Shown here in pieces: positions 8,847-18,655 of a stretch of DNA of 64,000 nucleotides. Positions within the stretch are counted from its first letter, which is position 1. Each line of letters begins with the position of its first letter. The notes under the pieces were generated by a model. That model was not told the DNA's origin, searched no databases, and saw only the letters and a list, made by a program, of their open reading frames with translations. The position numbers were made by a program, and so were the translations under genes. The stretch covers positions 2,145,302-2,209,301 of the forward strand of contig JAHNZQ020000016.1 of assembly GCA_019155205.2 (NCBI GenBank). The letters run 5' to 3'. The stretch is from Gracilaria vermiculophylla (lineage: Eukaryota; Rhodophyta; Florideophyceae; Gracilariales; Gracilariaceae).

Positions 8847-11549
8847 ATGATTGCGAAGCGCCAAGCAAATGACGCGAGGTCCAACCCCCCCAAGAGGCGG
8901 CGAAAATTTTATGTGCGAATTGACCGCAAACCTGAAGTACAAGCGGCGAGGTTGGAACTACCCGTATGCATGCACGAGCAAGAAATTATAGATGCCATTC
9001 ACCACAATGACCTGGTGCTTGTCAGCGGCGCCACCGGAACCGGGAAGACCACGCAGGTGCCACAATTCCTCGTCGAAGACGGGTTTGGAGACGGTGCGTC
9101 ACCGGAACACAAGGGAATGATCGCTGTCACACAGCCGCGGAGGGTAGCCGCCGTGTCGTGCGCAAAACGGGTGGCCTTCGAGATGAACACCGACATTGGC
9201 GACGCCGTCGGCTACCATGTCAGGCACGAAGCCAGGTTCAGCGCGAACACCAAGGTCAAGTTTGTCACAGACGGAGTTTTGCTGCGCGAAGTAGAAAACG
9301 ACGTGTTGCTCACAAAGTACTCTGCCATTGTGATCGACGAGGTGCATGAAAGGTCGCTGAACACCGACTTGCTGCTGGCATTTCTGTCGCGAACCACCAA
9401 ACTGCGTCGCAAGCAGATGAAAGAGTACGGCGCTCTAAAGGTTGTGGTGATGTCTGCCACACTTGAGGTTGAGGGCGTTTTCGCGGGCGAAGGGGCTCTG
9501 TTCCCAAACGCACCAATGGTGAAAGTACCGTCGCGCCAGTACCCGGTGACGATCCATTTTGCGCGCAGGACGAAAACAGACTACGTGGCGGAGGCTTTTC
9601 GAAAAGTGTCGCAGATCCACCGACGACTGCCGCAGGGAGGCGTGCTGGTGTTCCTGAGTGGGCGCCAAGAGGTGCAGCAGCTATGCACGCTTCTGCAGGA
9701 CGAATTCGCAAATGGCAAGATCGTGATCAAGGGCTCGGACGGGCACAAGACCGGCATGGTCGTGTTGCCATTCTACGCGATGTTGTCGGACAATCTGCAG
9801 CGAAGAGTGTTCAAAACGTTTGGTGACGATGTGCGCAAAGTTGTTGTGGCGACGAACATTGCCGAGACTTCTGTGACAGTTCCTGGGATATCGTACGTGG
9901 TAGACTCTGGGCGGGTGAAAGAGAAAGTGTACAGAACGGGGAGCAGCGGGCTGTTATCGGCGTACGAAGTGCAATGGGTGTCACGGGCGAGCGCCGAACA
10001 GCGAGCCGGTCGGGCAGGGCGAACGGGCGCCGGGCACTGCTACCGGCTGTACTCGTCAGCAGTGCTGGATCAACAGTTTGAAGAGTTTCGGGCGCCGGAG
10101 ATCGTGCGCGTGCCCGCGGATAGCATCGTGCTTCGCCTACGCGCGATGGGGATTCGGCATGTGGACAAGTTTCCGTTCCCAACGCGCCCCAACTCGGAGG
10201 ATGTTGCAGCAGCAGAGCGGCTGCTGACGCAGTTGGGCGCTCTACAAAACGAGGAAGGAACGAGTGGGAGCGATGAGGCGCTGCTTGGGGTGACTAGGGT
10301 GGGACGCGATCTGGCGCGCGTTCCGTTGCCGCCTCGGTTCGGGCGGATGCTTGTGGCGGCATGGGAGGATGGGGCAGCGTTCCCGTATGCGTGCCGACTG
10401 GCGGCTGTTTTGACGATCGGCTCGGTGTTGGAACGTGGCGGAAACGCGGAAGCGAAGCACAAGGTGTTCCGTAACGGGCGCGGGGAAGTGCTGACAGAGC
10501 TGGGGGCGGTCTGCGCGGCGGAGCACCACGGGCGGCGGCTCGGGGGCAAGGTGGACGTGAAGGGCGTGGCGAAATTCTGCGAGGAGTTTGGGCTGGTCGG
10601 CCGGCATGCAATCGAAGCGATTCGCGTGAGCGAGCAGCTGGAGGGCGTGTTTGGAAAGCAGAGCGGGGCGCTACAACCAGCAGATGAACGAACGGAAACG
10701 ATGGTGGTGCGGTGCTTTCTGAAGGGCTTTGCGGACCGCGTCGCACGACGCATGACTCGGGACGAGGCGGCGGAGCGGGGGATTGGGCCGCGGCGGTTGC
10801 GCACGGCGTTGGTGATACGTGGCGGGCAGGCGGCGTTCTTGGAGGATGGGCGGTGCGGAGTGCCGGCGGGAGAGTTGATTGTGTTTGCGCAGTTGATTGA
10901 GCGCAAAGCGAAGGCGCGGCGGGGTGGCGGCGGCGGTGGGGCAGGCGGCGGCGTGGACGACTATGACGAGACGGACGGGGAAGAAGGCGATGAGGGGCGC
11001 AAGGGCGCAGGCGACGGTGAGGGCGAGGCGAAGGAGCTGGTTGTGCGCGGCATTTGCGCCGTGCACAGGCAGTGGGTGGCCGAGGACGCGGCGCAGCTGT
11101 GCCGCACCAGCCACGTGGAGCGCGCGTGGTTCGACGACGCCGAGGCGTGCGCCAAGCTGCGCGCGCGCGTCAGCTACGGCGGCTGGGCGCTGGGCGCGCT
11201 GACGGTGCGCGCGCGCCGCGGCGCGCCGGGCGCGCCGCCGCCGCCGGACGGCGCGTTCGACGCCACGGCGCGCGCGCTGCTGCGCGAGCTGTGCGCCGCG
11301 CGCATTGCGCACATGCCGCCGGCGCTGCGCGACGCGGGCGCGCGCGCGCTGCGCCCCCTCGCGCGCCGCCACGGCGTGCTGTCCTTCGCCGCGCTGTGCC
11401 CGCGCGTGCTGCGCCAAATGCGCGCGTGCGCCGCGCGCGCCACCGCCGGCCCCGCGCTCCCCACCCCGCGCCTGCTGCGCGCCGCCGCCGCCGCCCCGCC
11501 GCCGCCGCTGCCGCTGCCGCTGTCGCCGCCGCGCGACGACGACGCCTGA
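8847..11549 (+). CDS. DHX37: DHX37/Dhr1-type DEAH-box RNA helicase
   Basis: This 900-aa ATP-dependent RNA helicase resembles DHX37/Dhr1 (Ecm16). In yeast that enzyme displaces U3 snoRNA from 18S pre-rRNA in the small-subunit processome. The characteristic entry PEVQAARLELPV is followed by motif I GATGTGKTT (about residues 61-69), TQPRRVAA, motif II DEVH (a DEAH variant), SATLE, the family-specific LVFLSGRQEV, NIAETSVT and QRAGRAGR. The winged-helix, ratchet and OB regions follow. The ATG at 8847 is chosen because the frame upstream has only TTG. The N-terminal extension is much shorter than in yeast or human. A Gly/Asp/Glu-rich insert near residues 695-725 and a Pro/Arg-rich tail reflect the local GC rise. 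Confidence 0.88.
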   Translation: MIAKRQANDARSNPPKRRRKFYVRIDRKPEVQAARLELPVCMHEQEIIDAIHHNDLVLVSGATGTGKTTQVPQFLVEDGFGDGASPEHKGMIAVTQPRRVAAVSCAKRVAFEMNTDIGDAVGYHVRHEARFSANTKVKFVTDGVLLREVENDVLLTKYSAIVIDEVHERSLNTDLLLAFLSRTTKLRRKQMKEYGALKVVVMSATLEVEGVFAGEGALFPNAPMVKVPSRQYPVTIHFARRTKTDYVAEAFRKVSQIHRRLPQGGVLVFLSGRQEVQQLCTLLQDEFANGKIVIKGSDGHKTGMVVLPFYAMLSDNLQRRVFKTFGDDVRKVVVATNIAETSVTVPGISYVVDSGRVKEKVYRTGSSGLLSAYEVQWVSRASAEQRAGRAGRTGAGHCYRLYSSAVLDQQFEEFRAPEIVRVPADSIVLRLRAMGIRHVDKFPFPTRPNSEDVAAAERLLTQLGALQNEEGTSGSDEALLGVTRVGRDLARVPLPPRFGRMLVAAWEDGAAFPYACRLAAVLTIGSVLERGGNAEAKHKVFRNGRGEVLTELGAVCAAEHHGRRLGGKVDVKGVAKFCEEFGLVGRHAIEAIRVSEQLEGVFGKQSGALQPADERTETMVVRCFLKGFADRVARRMTRDEAAERGIGPRRLRTALVIRGGQAAFLEDGRCGVPAGELIVFAQLIERKAKARRGGGGGGAGGGVDDYDETDGEEGDEGRKGAGDGEGEAKELVVRGICAVHRQWVAEDAAQLCRTSHVERAWFDDAEACAKLRARVSYGGWALGALTVRARRGAPGAPPPPDGAFDATARALLRELCAARIAHMPPALRDAGARALRPLARRHGVLSFAALCPRVLRQMRACAARATAGPALPTPRLLRAAAAAPPPPLPLPLSPPRDDDA

Positions 11550-11880
11550 ACACGCGCGTGCCACGTGCTCCACGTTCTCCACGTGCCCTACGTGCTCCAC
11601 GTTCCCCACGTTCCCCACGTGCCCACGCGTGCCGCGCATGCCACGCGCCGCGCGCGCCCCGCCGCGCCGCTTCCTCGCCGCGCACGCGCCCACGCACGCC
11701 GCCGCCGCCGCGCGACGACGCCTGAACACGCGTGCCACGCGCCCCACGTGCACCACGCATGCCGCGCATGCCACGCATGCCGCGCGCCGCGCGCGCGCGC
11801 GCCCCGCCGCGCCCGTTGCTCGCCGCGCACGCGCGCGCGCGCGCACGCGCGCCGCGGCCGCTGCCGCGCTCACTGCGCCG
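11520..11880. repeat. Tandem duplication of the DHX37 3' end plus 9-bp array
   Basis: The last codons and stop of the helicase (GACGACGCCTGAACACGCG) recur about 180 bp downstream near 11715-11735. Each copy is followed by a similar GC-rich tract. Between them, about 11558-11624 is a 9-bp tandem array of the type CCACGTGCT/CCACGTTCC, which creates several CACGTG palindromes (G-box/E-box core). This reads as a local tandem duplication with a microsatellite embedded in it. Confidence 0.6.
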
Positions 11881-12123
11881 CGCGCGCGGGCTGCCCCTAT
11901 TGGCCCGTGCTGTCAGGCGCGCGGTCGCACGTCGCGCGCGTGCGCAACGGCGCGCCGCCATTGCGCCAGCGCAGGAGCCTTAAATGGCGCCGTGGCGCGC
12001 GCCGCTGAGCAGCAGCGCCCGTGGCGCCACCGCCTGCATGTGCTCGTAGCGCGCGCGCCGCCGCCCTCACGCCCCGCCGCTCCGTCTGCCGCAACGCGCG
12101 CCCGCGTCTCGTGCCTCCCCCAG

Positions 12124-14048
12124 ATGAGCGACAGCGACCCCAACGAAGTGCTTTTCTTCGCCGCCGCCGCCGCCGATGCCGATGCCTCCCCCGTCTCCAC
12201 GCCGCCCCCCTCCCCGCCCGCGCTCCCGCTCCCGCTCCCGGCTCCGCCGCAACCCGCAATGACCTCCGACCCGTCGCCGCCCGCCGAGGGGGTGCCCGCC
12301 GCCGTCCCCTCGCCCGCCCCCGCGGAGCACCCGCATGAGCACACCCCCCTCATCGACTTCAAGCCCACGCCGCAGCGCGTCTCGGCCGTGGTGCCCACGA
12401 TGGTGGACGACCTGCCCGGCGACGCGCCGCCCGCCCACTCGCGCTTCGGCCTGGACGCCTTCAAACAGGACATTGCCGACATGCAGAGCGGGTCCGTGCC
12501 CGTCAGCCTGCTCATCGCCGCCGTCATTGGCGTCGCCTGCGGCGTGGCCGCGTTTGTGTACTACAAGATTCTCGAGTTTTTGCTCGAGTTTTTGTGGAAG
12601 GCCGTGCCGGAGTTCCTCGCCGAGCACGTGTTCTGGCCGGAGTGCTTGCACTGGATCTGGATTCCAATCGTGGGCCTCAGCATGGCCTTCCTCGTCGGCT
12701 ACTCCATCAACGTGCTCGGCTTCCCGGGCGACCTTGCGTACACCGTGCGGTGCGTGCACAAGGAGGGGTACGTGCCCATTTCGCACGCGCCGTCCATGCT
12801 GGTGGCGTCGCAGGTGTCCATCCTGGGCGGCGGGTCGCTGGGGCCCGAGGCGCCGCTGGTGGCCATCTGCGCGTCGGTGGCCGGCTGGATCTCGCTCACC
12901 GTGTTCAAGCAGCAGTACAAGAACCTGGTGAGGAAGCACACGCTGTGCGGCATGGCGTGCGCGCTGGCGGCCTTTTTTGGCGTGCCGCTCGGCGGCTCGC
13001 TGTTCGCGCTGGAAGTGAACAACCGGCTGGGCTACGAGTACTTTGAACACGCGCTGGAGGCGATTGCGTCCGGCACCATCTGCCTGGTGGTGTTCCGCGC
13101 GCTGGCGCAGCTGCCCATCGGCCCCATCTACCTGTTCAGCGAGCTGAAGCTGGACTCGTCCTCGGCCGGTATGGTGGTGGTGGGCGCTGTGCTGGGGTTG
13201 ATTGGAGCTGGTGTGGCGGCGGTGTTTGCTCACGGCCACTGGGCGCTGGTGAAGCAGTTGAAGAAGCTCGGGTGGGACAGCAACCCCATCAAGCTTTCCA
13301 TGTTTGGCGGCGTCGGAATCGTGCTTCTCGGGCTTTTGTTCCCGCAGACGATGTTCTGGGGGGAGTTTGAGATGCAGACAATAGGCTCTCTGTCGCCGGC
13401 GTCCAAGCTGCCGCACATCTGGCCCACGAGCGGGCTGAGCGGGTTTGAAATCAGCGGGTGGTTTTCGGCGTTTGTGATCGGGGTGGCCAAGCTGGTTGCG
13501 ATTTCGTTCACTGTGGCCGGCGGGTACCGCGGCGGTTTCATCTTCCCGTTCTTCGCCGCCGGCGCGGCGTTTGGCAGGAGCCTCACGTTCCTGTTCCCGT
13601 CGATGCCGCCGGTTGTGGCGGTGCTTTCGGTGGCGTGCGGAATCAACGTGGCCATCACCAGAACGGCGCTGGCCACGCCGCTGATTTTGTGCGGGCTGGC
13701 GGGCGAGGTGAACGCTACGCCGCCCGTGCTGGCCGCCTCTCTGGCGGCGGTGTTTGCCACCTACTACATGGTACGTTTGCGGCGACGGCGACGGCGACGG
13801 CGACAGCGGCGGCGGCGGCTTGCCGCGCGCAGCGCGCGCACGCATTCTAACCGCCAGTGGCGCGCGCGGCGTGTTTTGATATTCAGCCGTTTGTGTTTGC
13901 GCAACAGGCGCGCGAGGACATCTTCGAGTCGCAGCTGCACAGCTACACGTTCCACAACAAGTGGGGCGCGCGCGGCGAGAACCCGTTCGTGGAGGCCACC
14001 ACGCCGGACGCGTCCGACGTGGAGAGCGTGGCGGCGGCGGCGCAGTAG
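12124..14048 (+). CDS. ClC-family chloride channel/transporter
   Basis: This is a two-exon gene. Exon 1 is 12124-13770, the intron is 13771-13907 (GTACGT donor, CAACAG acceptor), and exon 2 is 13908-14048, giving 595 aa. About 125 N-terminal residues are Pro/Ala-rich and disordered. Some ten hydrophobic segments follow. The selectivity-filter signature is the SLGPEAP variant of G(K/R)EGP, with the gating glutamate at about residue 242. PLGGSLFALE follows with a second glutamate at about 297, and GGFIFPFFAAGAAFG near residue 455 matches the GxFxP motif. There are no C-terminal CBS domains, unlike many eukaryotic ClCs, so it is closer to the short prokaryote- or plastid-type members. Whether it is a channel or an H+ exchanger cannot be decided from sequence alone. 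Confidence 0.88.
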
Positions 14049-14207
14049 CGCGGCGGCGGCGCCTTCTCATTTTGTTTTGTTTTCTTGTTGCTTTTCTCAC
14101 TTTTCTAACTGCGCCGCGCGCGAGCGCCTCGCTCGGCGCCGCGCCCGCGCGGCGCCGCCGGCGGCGCCTCCGCAATGTTTTTTAAAAAGTTTCAACTTTT
14201 CATCGAA

Positions 14208-14229
14208 AAGTGCGCGCGCGCGCGCACTT
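14208..14229. repeat. Perfect 22-nt palindrome with alternating CG core
   Basis: The palindrome is AAGTG followed by an alternating GC core and CACTT, and it is self-complementary over 22 nt. It lies about 160 bp past the ClC stop. It could extrude as a cruciform or form Z-DNA. No function is inferred. Confidence 0.7.
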
Positions 14230-14772
14230 GCGCACGCGCGCCGCGCGCGCCGCGCCGCGCCGCGCCGCGCCGCGCAGCGCCCGCGCGCGGCCGCCGAGCA
14301 GGCGCGCGCGCCAGCGCCGCACCGCCCGCGCCGCGCCGCGCCGCGCAGCGCGCGCACGCGCCGGCTCGCGCTCCCCGCGGCGCGCCGCGCAGCAAGCGGC
14401 GCCGCGCCGCCCCCGCGCCGCCGCGCGCCGCGGCGTGCGCGCGGCGCGCTCCAGCAATGCCCCCCCCCCGCTCGCGCGCAGCCGGGCGCTGCTCCCCACC
14501 GGCGCAGCGCGCGCGGGCGACCGTCGCCGCGACGTTGCGCGCGCGCGCGCGCGCGCGCGTCGGCCTGTTCTGCCGTCGGCACCGCGTGCGCAAAAGTGTT
14601 TGCTAATGGTGTCCTGGCCGAATCTGGCGCTCGCCGTCTCGGGTCCGCTTTCTCAACTCAACTCTATTCTCCGTTCAACACGCAATAGTCACCGTCACTA
14701 ATCTCTGAATTTCTCAGATATAGTACTGATTAAAGCACATCCTACACTCTCCATTCGAATCATCATCGAGCG

Positions 14773-14797
14773 ATATATATATATATATATATATATA
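14773..14797. repeat. (AT)n microsatellite
   Basis: About 12 AT dinucleotide units sit at the boundary where composition becomes AT-rich. Confidence 0.9.
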
Positions 14798-15133
14798 CTT
14801 TCTAATTCAACCATGTCATTTCGTTGCCAAAAAGCACAACCGCTCACAATAATTTTTCACTTACGAGCCGTGCTGCAAAAAAACCGCAAGAATCTGGTGC
14901 AATGCGTAATTATCCGCGCCAAAAGCCGAAACACACGTCAAATACCAACGTCACATGTGTAATGGATACAGTTTACTTTCTTGTACATCAATCTATCATC
15001 GCCCTCAATGTATGTTACAACCTTCATTCCAGCACACTGTCAGTGCTCAAAAAGAGAATACCAAAATCCAACTGTTGCACGCAGTCATGCCTCGTTTTTT
15101 GTTGATGCAACGTAGCACTCTTCTCCAAAGCCA

Positions 15134-15835
15134 ATGTCACACGACCGCGAAAAAGTTGTCTCATCCGCTGCGCCGTCGACGCCGTCTCCGTTTGTCCCTT
15201 TCACTTTCCCGTGCTTCGAAATGCCGCTCGTCGAACGGCGAATCCCACGAATTCCGCTGGCAGATGATATGAAAGTATATTTGGTCCGAAATCTCTTGCC
15301 TTGTCAAAACAGTGAAACCCCTGATGCTCCGTGTTCTGAAGCCGAGCAATTCCATAATGCTCAGCGACATACGGTTCAAAACCCTGATGGGTTTCGCGAA
15401 AAGCACTCCAAGTCTCTCGAGTAGGTAGCTTCTCATTTTTCTGCTGCGCCGAAAACACAACCAAAGTACGGGGTTCTGGTCAACGATGGCCGAGAAACGA
15501 TGCTTCTTTCCAAAGTGCACCGCTCGCCCCTCAGGCTTGCTGGCCTCGCTTGCTGGAAAACCCCAAACCTTAAAACTTCTAGAGCTCAGATCCGCCTTGA
15601 TGTTTGACGAGTTTGAAACTCTCGCGTTCGTACGTTGTCGGCAAGTCATTGGGGGTGAGTTTTCCCGTTTTTATGCGACCCACTCTGCCATTCCAAATCA
15701 TCAGCAGTGACAACGAAATTAAAAAACGCTGCCAATTATGAACTTTGATGCCATTTTGAGCCCTTGATGTTCTGATTCCAGGAAACAAAGCTTCATGACC
15801 CGCAGTGGAAGAATAGAATTAGGAACATTTACTGA
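15134..15835 (+). CDS. Candidate three-exon gene, unknown product
   Basis: The proposed structure is exon 1 15134-15420 (ATG, donor GTAGGT), exon 2 15467-15629 (donor GTACGT) and exon 3 15782-15835 (acceptor TTCCAG). It ends KNRIRNIY then TGA and totals 167 aa. The phases match throughout, and the two donors are of the type used by other genes here. The weak point is intron 1, only 46 nt with a poor acceptor (CCAAAG), so the exon 1/2 junction may be wrong. No domain is recognised. A minus-strand frame at 15161-15649 overlaps but looks less protein-like. Confidence 0.35.
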
Positions 15836-16365
15836 AAGCATCTATTCATATGTTTGAGAGAGTAACAACCCCCCTGTCTGAATTCAAAGCTTTTTATGAT
15901 CAAAGATTCAGTGTCGTTTCACAGAGAGTTGCTTGGGCACGAATCGGACCTCATTCCTGCCTTGCATGGCTGGCGTCGACTGCGGAGCAGGTGCCGGAGA
16001 GGTTATGATAAGTGATGGAGTCTTACATGTCAAAAAGGAAAGCGAGCGTTGACACATGAAAGGTCTTACACCTAAATGACGGTATTAAGTTGTCTTGACA
16101 AATACTGAACTTCATCAATCACCACAAAAGTTGTCCATGTCTCTTGCATCGTATTCACTTATTTTTTTTGGTAAGAAAATCATCACTGTGTTTTTGTTTT
16201 GGTAAATTTGCAGTGTGAAGGTCTTTGCTTCACATATTTAAAGCTTATTTTATCGTATTTTTATGAAACTGGCCTGTTCGCATGCGTTGAACTAAAAATA
16301 TTCTGTAAAATCAATCCCCAGCAATGTATTCCACAATGTTTTTGACGTGGTATTTGTGATGGACG

Positions 16366-16456
16366 ATGGATATGGGAAACTGCAATTAGATGGAAGATGC
16401 AAATGACAAACTGCAGTTGGATGGAATATGGAGATGGGCGACCGCAATGAGATGGA
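16366..16456. repeat. Degenerate ~30-bp tandem repeat, three copies
   Basis: Three consecutive units of about 30 bp share an ACTGCA(A/G)TTxGATGGAA-like core. They start near 16366, 16396 and 16426 and have diverged by substitutions. They look like non-coding minisatellite DNA. Confidence 0.55.
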
Positions 16457-18187
16457 AGAAGCCATACTGGCATTCCGATGTGATGGAGGATGGCTTTTCT
16501 GGATTACAAATATTCGAGGTTGTAGTTAAAAATGGCAGTTTTGATTCCACTAGATCGGTTCCATGATTGGAAATAATGTGAGAAGAAGGGGGGGGGGAGG
16601 GGGGGTTCTCGACAAGGAGAAAAGGGGTACTCAGATTCATGTTGAAGCTTGCAATGAATCTAACTACAACACACATCTGTCCGCAGCGCTTCCTCACTCA
16701 AAAGGGTTTTCACGAGCCTCGATTGAGTACTTGTCCACAGGGGGAACGACTGACAAGACATTGCATTTCGACCCCATGAAAGATGGAAAGTGGCCTTCCG
16801 TACAACTTGCTCAAGCACAGACCTGCGCCGCATCCACGTTTTGGGCTATGATTTTTCCAGCGCCAGCGGCTGTCATGCGGCTCGGGTATCTCGTTTGCAA
16901 CCGATAGTCAGGTGAAATAGTATGCGGATTCCGTTTCTGTGTGCTGTTTGGTATCCTGAACAGATTTCTGCTCGTGGTAGCAGTTTGGCCAATATGACAC
17001 TCGATATCAAGAGGCCATACCAACAAATCACGCGCGGACAGCGTTCAGTTCTGCCATGAGCACGCGAAAAAAGGGAGTTCCACTTTCTGGTGCTACGCTG
17101 TCCCGTGCGAACTCTGTTTGTGGAATCTTTGCAGATATATTGATATAAAAGGTACGTAATTCCGCAGGTGCTCGACATTGAGAAAGCTTAGGGAGATATC
17201 GCCTTATTTCCCTGAGAATACAGGGTGAGATGCCATAATGAAAGTGTAAATCCGCGAGTGCACGTGTAAATCCGCAGTGCTTCATAGAGCTGCTTTCAGG
17301 CGTCATACATCGGAAAAGCTCCATAAAAGGCGTTGCGAATGCATCAATATCTGCCTATGTTTTGAGAACTGCCATCCACTTCTTCTCCCATCTCTCTGAA
17401 CCAAACCAACCGACGCGTACTTTGCTCTTTTCCTTGCTCAAGCCATGCGCTCGACTTGCAACTCTCTCAAGTCTGGAGACCGTTCGCACCGTGCACCGCA
17501 TTCGAAATGCTCTCCGAAACCCTCCGTTCCTCTCGTGGTTGTGTTCCCGTCGACCAGGGCTTGTATGAAATCGTCAACAAATCACAGCTCGGCCAAGGTG
17601 GAAGCCAGCGACTTGAATGCACGCGCCGGCCGTTCTTACTCCTCAAGTAATGAACATCGTGCCTCGCTTGCAACTTTTTCAATGCCTCCGCTGGTTCTTC
17701 CCCCATCTATATATGAGAGCGCGAAATGAAGAAGCGCCGAATCAAAATTCGAAATCTGATTGTAGGATGTTCATCCGTGCATTCTTCGATCGCATAATAA
17801 GAAAGTGAACAGTACGCGCCGACCACCAATTGGATAACTTTGAAACTTGCTCATATCTCATATTGGACTCTATAATAGATAATTCGAACGATGAGTAAAG
17901 AAAAGATCGAAATAGTTGCACCCCACGCCTTTTCAGTCAGTGCCTAGTACGCGGAGTGTGTCCCACTTGTCAAAATTCATATGCAATGAAAACATGATGG
18001 GTTTGTTTGCGACAAGAGAATGCGCAAGCTTGTTTTGAGATCACTGAGAGTGAAAGAAAGGCAAGTGGAGCAGCTTTAGAGCGGAGGCAGGGCGCGCAGT
18101 GGTACATCACACGTAGGCTTAGTCGCTGGATGCGGCGCGCTTGTGCATGCTTGTCTAAAGCGATGATGTACTCACTGCCAGAAAAAA

Positions 18188-18595
18188 ATGAAAGCAATCG
18201 GACAACTTTGGTCGAACATCGTCGTACTCTCTCTTCTGTTCGCAATTGGGGAGCGTTTCTTGACAGTGCAAAGGACGAAAGAAGATGTGATGTTTGTGTG
18301 CCTCGAAACTATTTGGTTTCCATGGGGTGCCACCGCTTGTTACGGCTACACCACGCAGAACAGCGAAATAGACATGGATGTAAGTTGTTTGTTGCTTGAT
18401 AACCTTTTTCTGGGATGGTCCGCGAGTGCGCCAACATGTGATTCCAACAAGTGCAAACACGAAATTGTGCGCTGCGTAAAGTTTAAGCGAGCGCATTACA
18501 GTAGTGCGTCGAAATTGCGAGTGGAAAACGCAAACAAAGTTTTTACTTTAATTTTGGGTGTTAGTCAGCGCGCGCACCAGCTAGAGGAGAAATGA
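18188..18595 (+). CDS. Small ORF with signal-like N-terminus (uncertain)
   Basis: This 135-codon frame starts at ATG 18188 (aaaaATGaa). Its N-terminus has a hydrophobic run (NIVVLSLLFAIG), and there are several cysteines downstream. A small secreted protein is possible, but no family is recognised and the antisense strand is also open, so chance is a serious alternative. Confidence 0.2.
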   Translation: MKAIGQLWSNIVVLSLLFAIGERFLTVQRTKEDVMFVCLETIWFPWGATACYGYTTQNSEIDMDVSCLLLDNLFLGWSASAPTCDSNKCKHEIVRCVKFKRAHYSSASKLRVENANKVFTLILGVSQRAHQLEEK

Positions 18596-18616
18596 GCTCC
18601 AACAACCAAAACTCAA

Positions 18617-18655
18617 GGGAGGGGAGGGGGAGGGGGGGGGGGGGTCGGGGCTCAA
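18617..18655 (+). repeat. G-tract with quadruplex potential
   Basis: Runs of three to twelve G residues separated by single A or T-C bases give at least four G-tracts within 40 bp on the plus strand. This satisfies a G-quadruplex pattern. No adjacent gene is recognised. Confidence 0.6.

Larger units (their letters stand above)
14049..15133. other. GC-rich then AT-rich intergenic region
   Basis: From 14110 to 14560 the DNA is almost pure G and C, with long alternating CG runs (Z-DNA-prone). It is open in many frames, but only because stop codons are AT-rich. From 14600 the composition flips to AT-rich. No gene is supported. Confidence 0.5.

Noticed and set aside
10671..11873. A 400-codon minus-strand frame opposite the helicase 3' end
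   Set aside because: Low-complexity Arg/Ala product from GC-rich sequence; the plus strand carries the conserved helicase C-terminus.
12067..14175. A 702-codon minus-strand frame opposite ClC
   Set aside because: It is a mirror of a clearly coding ClC frame with conserved motifs; it has no features of its own.
15161..15649. A 162-codon minus-strand frame
   Set aside because: Ends in an Arg run and has no motif; the plus-strand spliced reading looks more protein-like.
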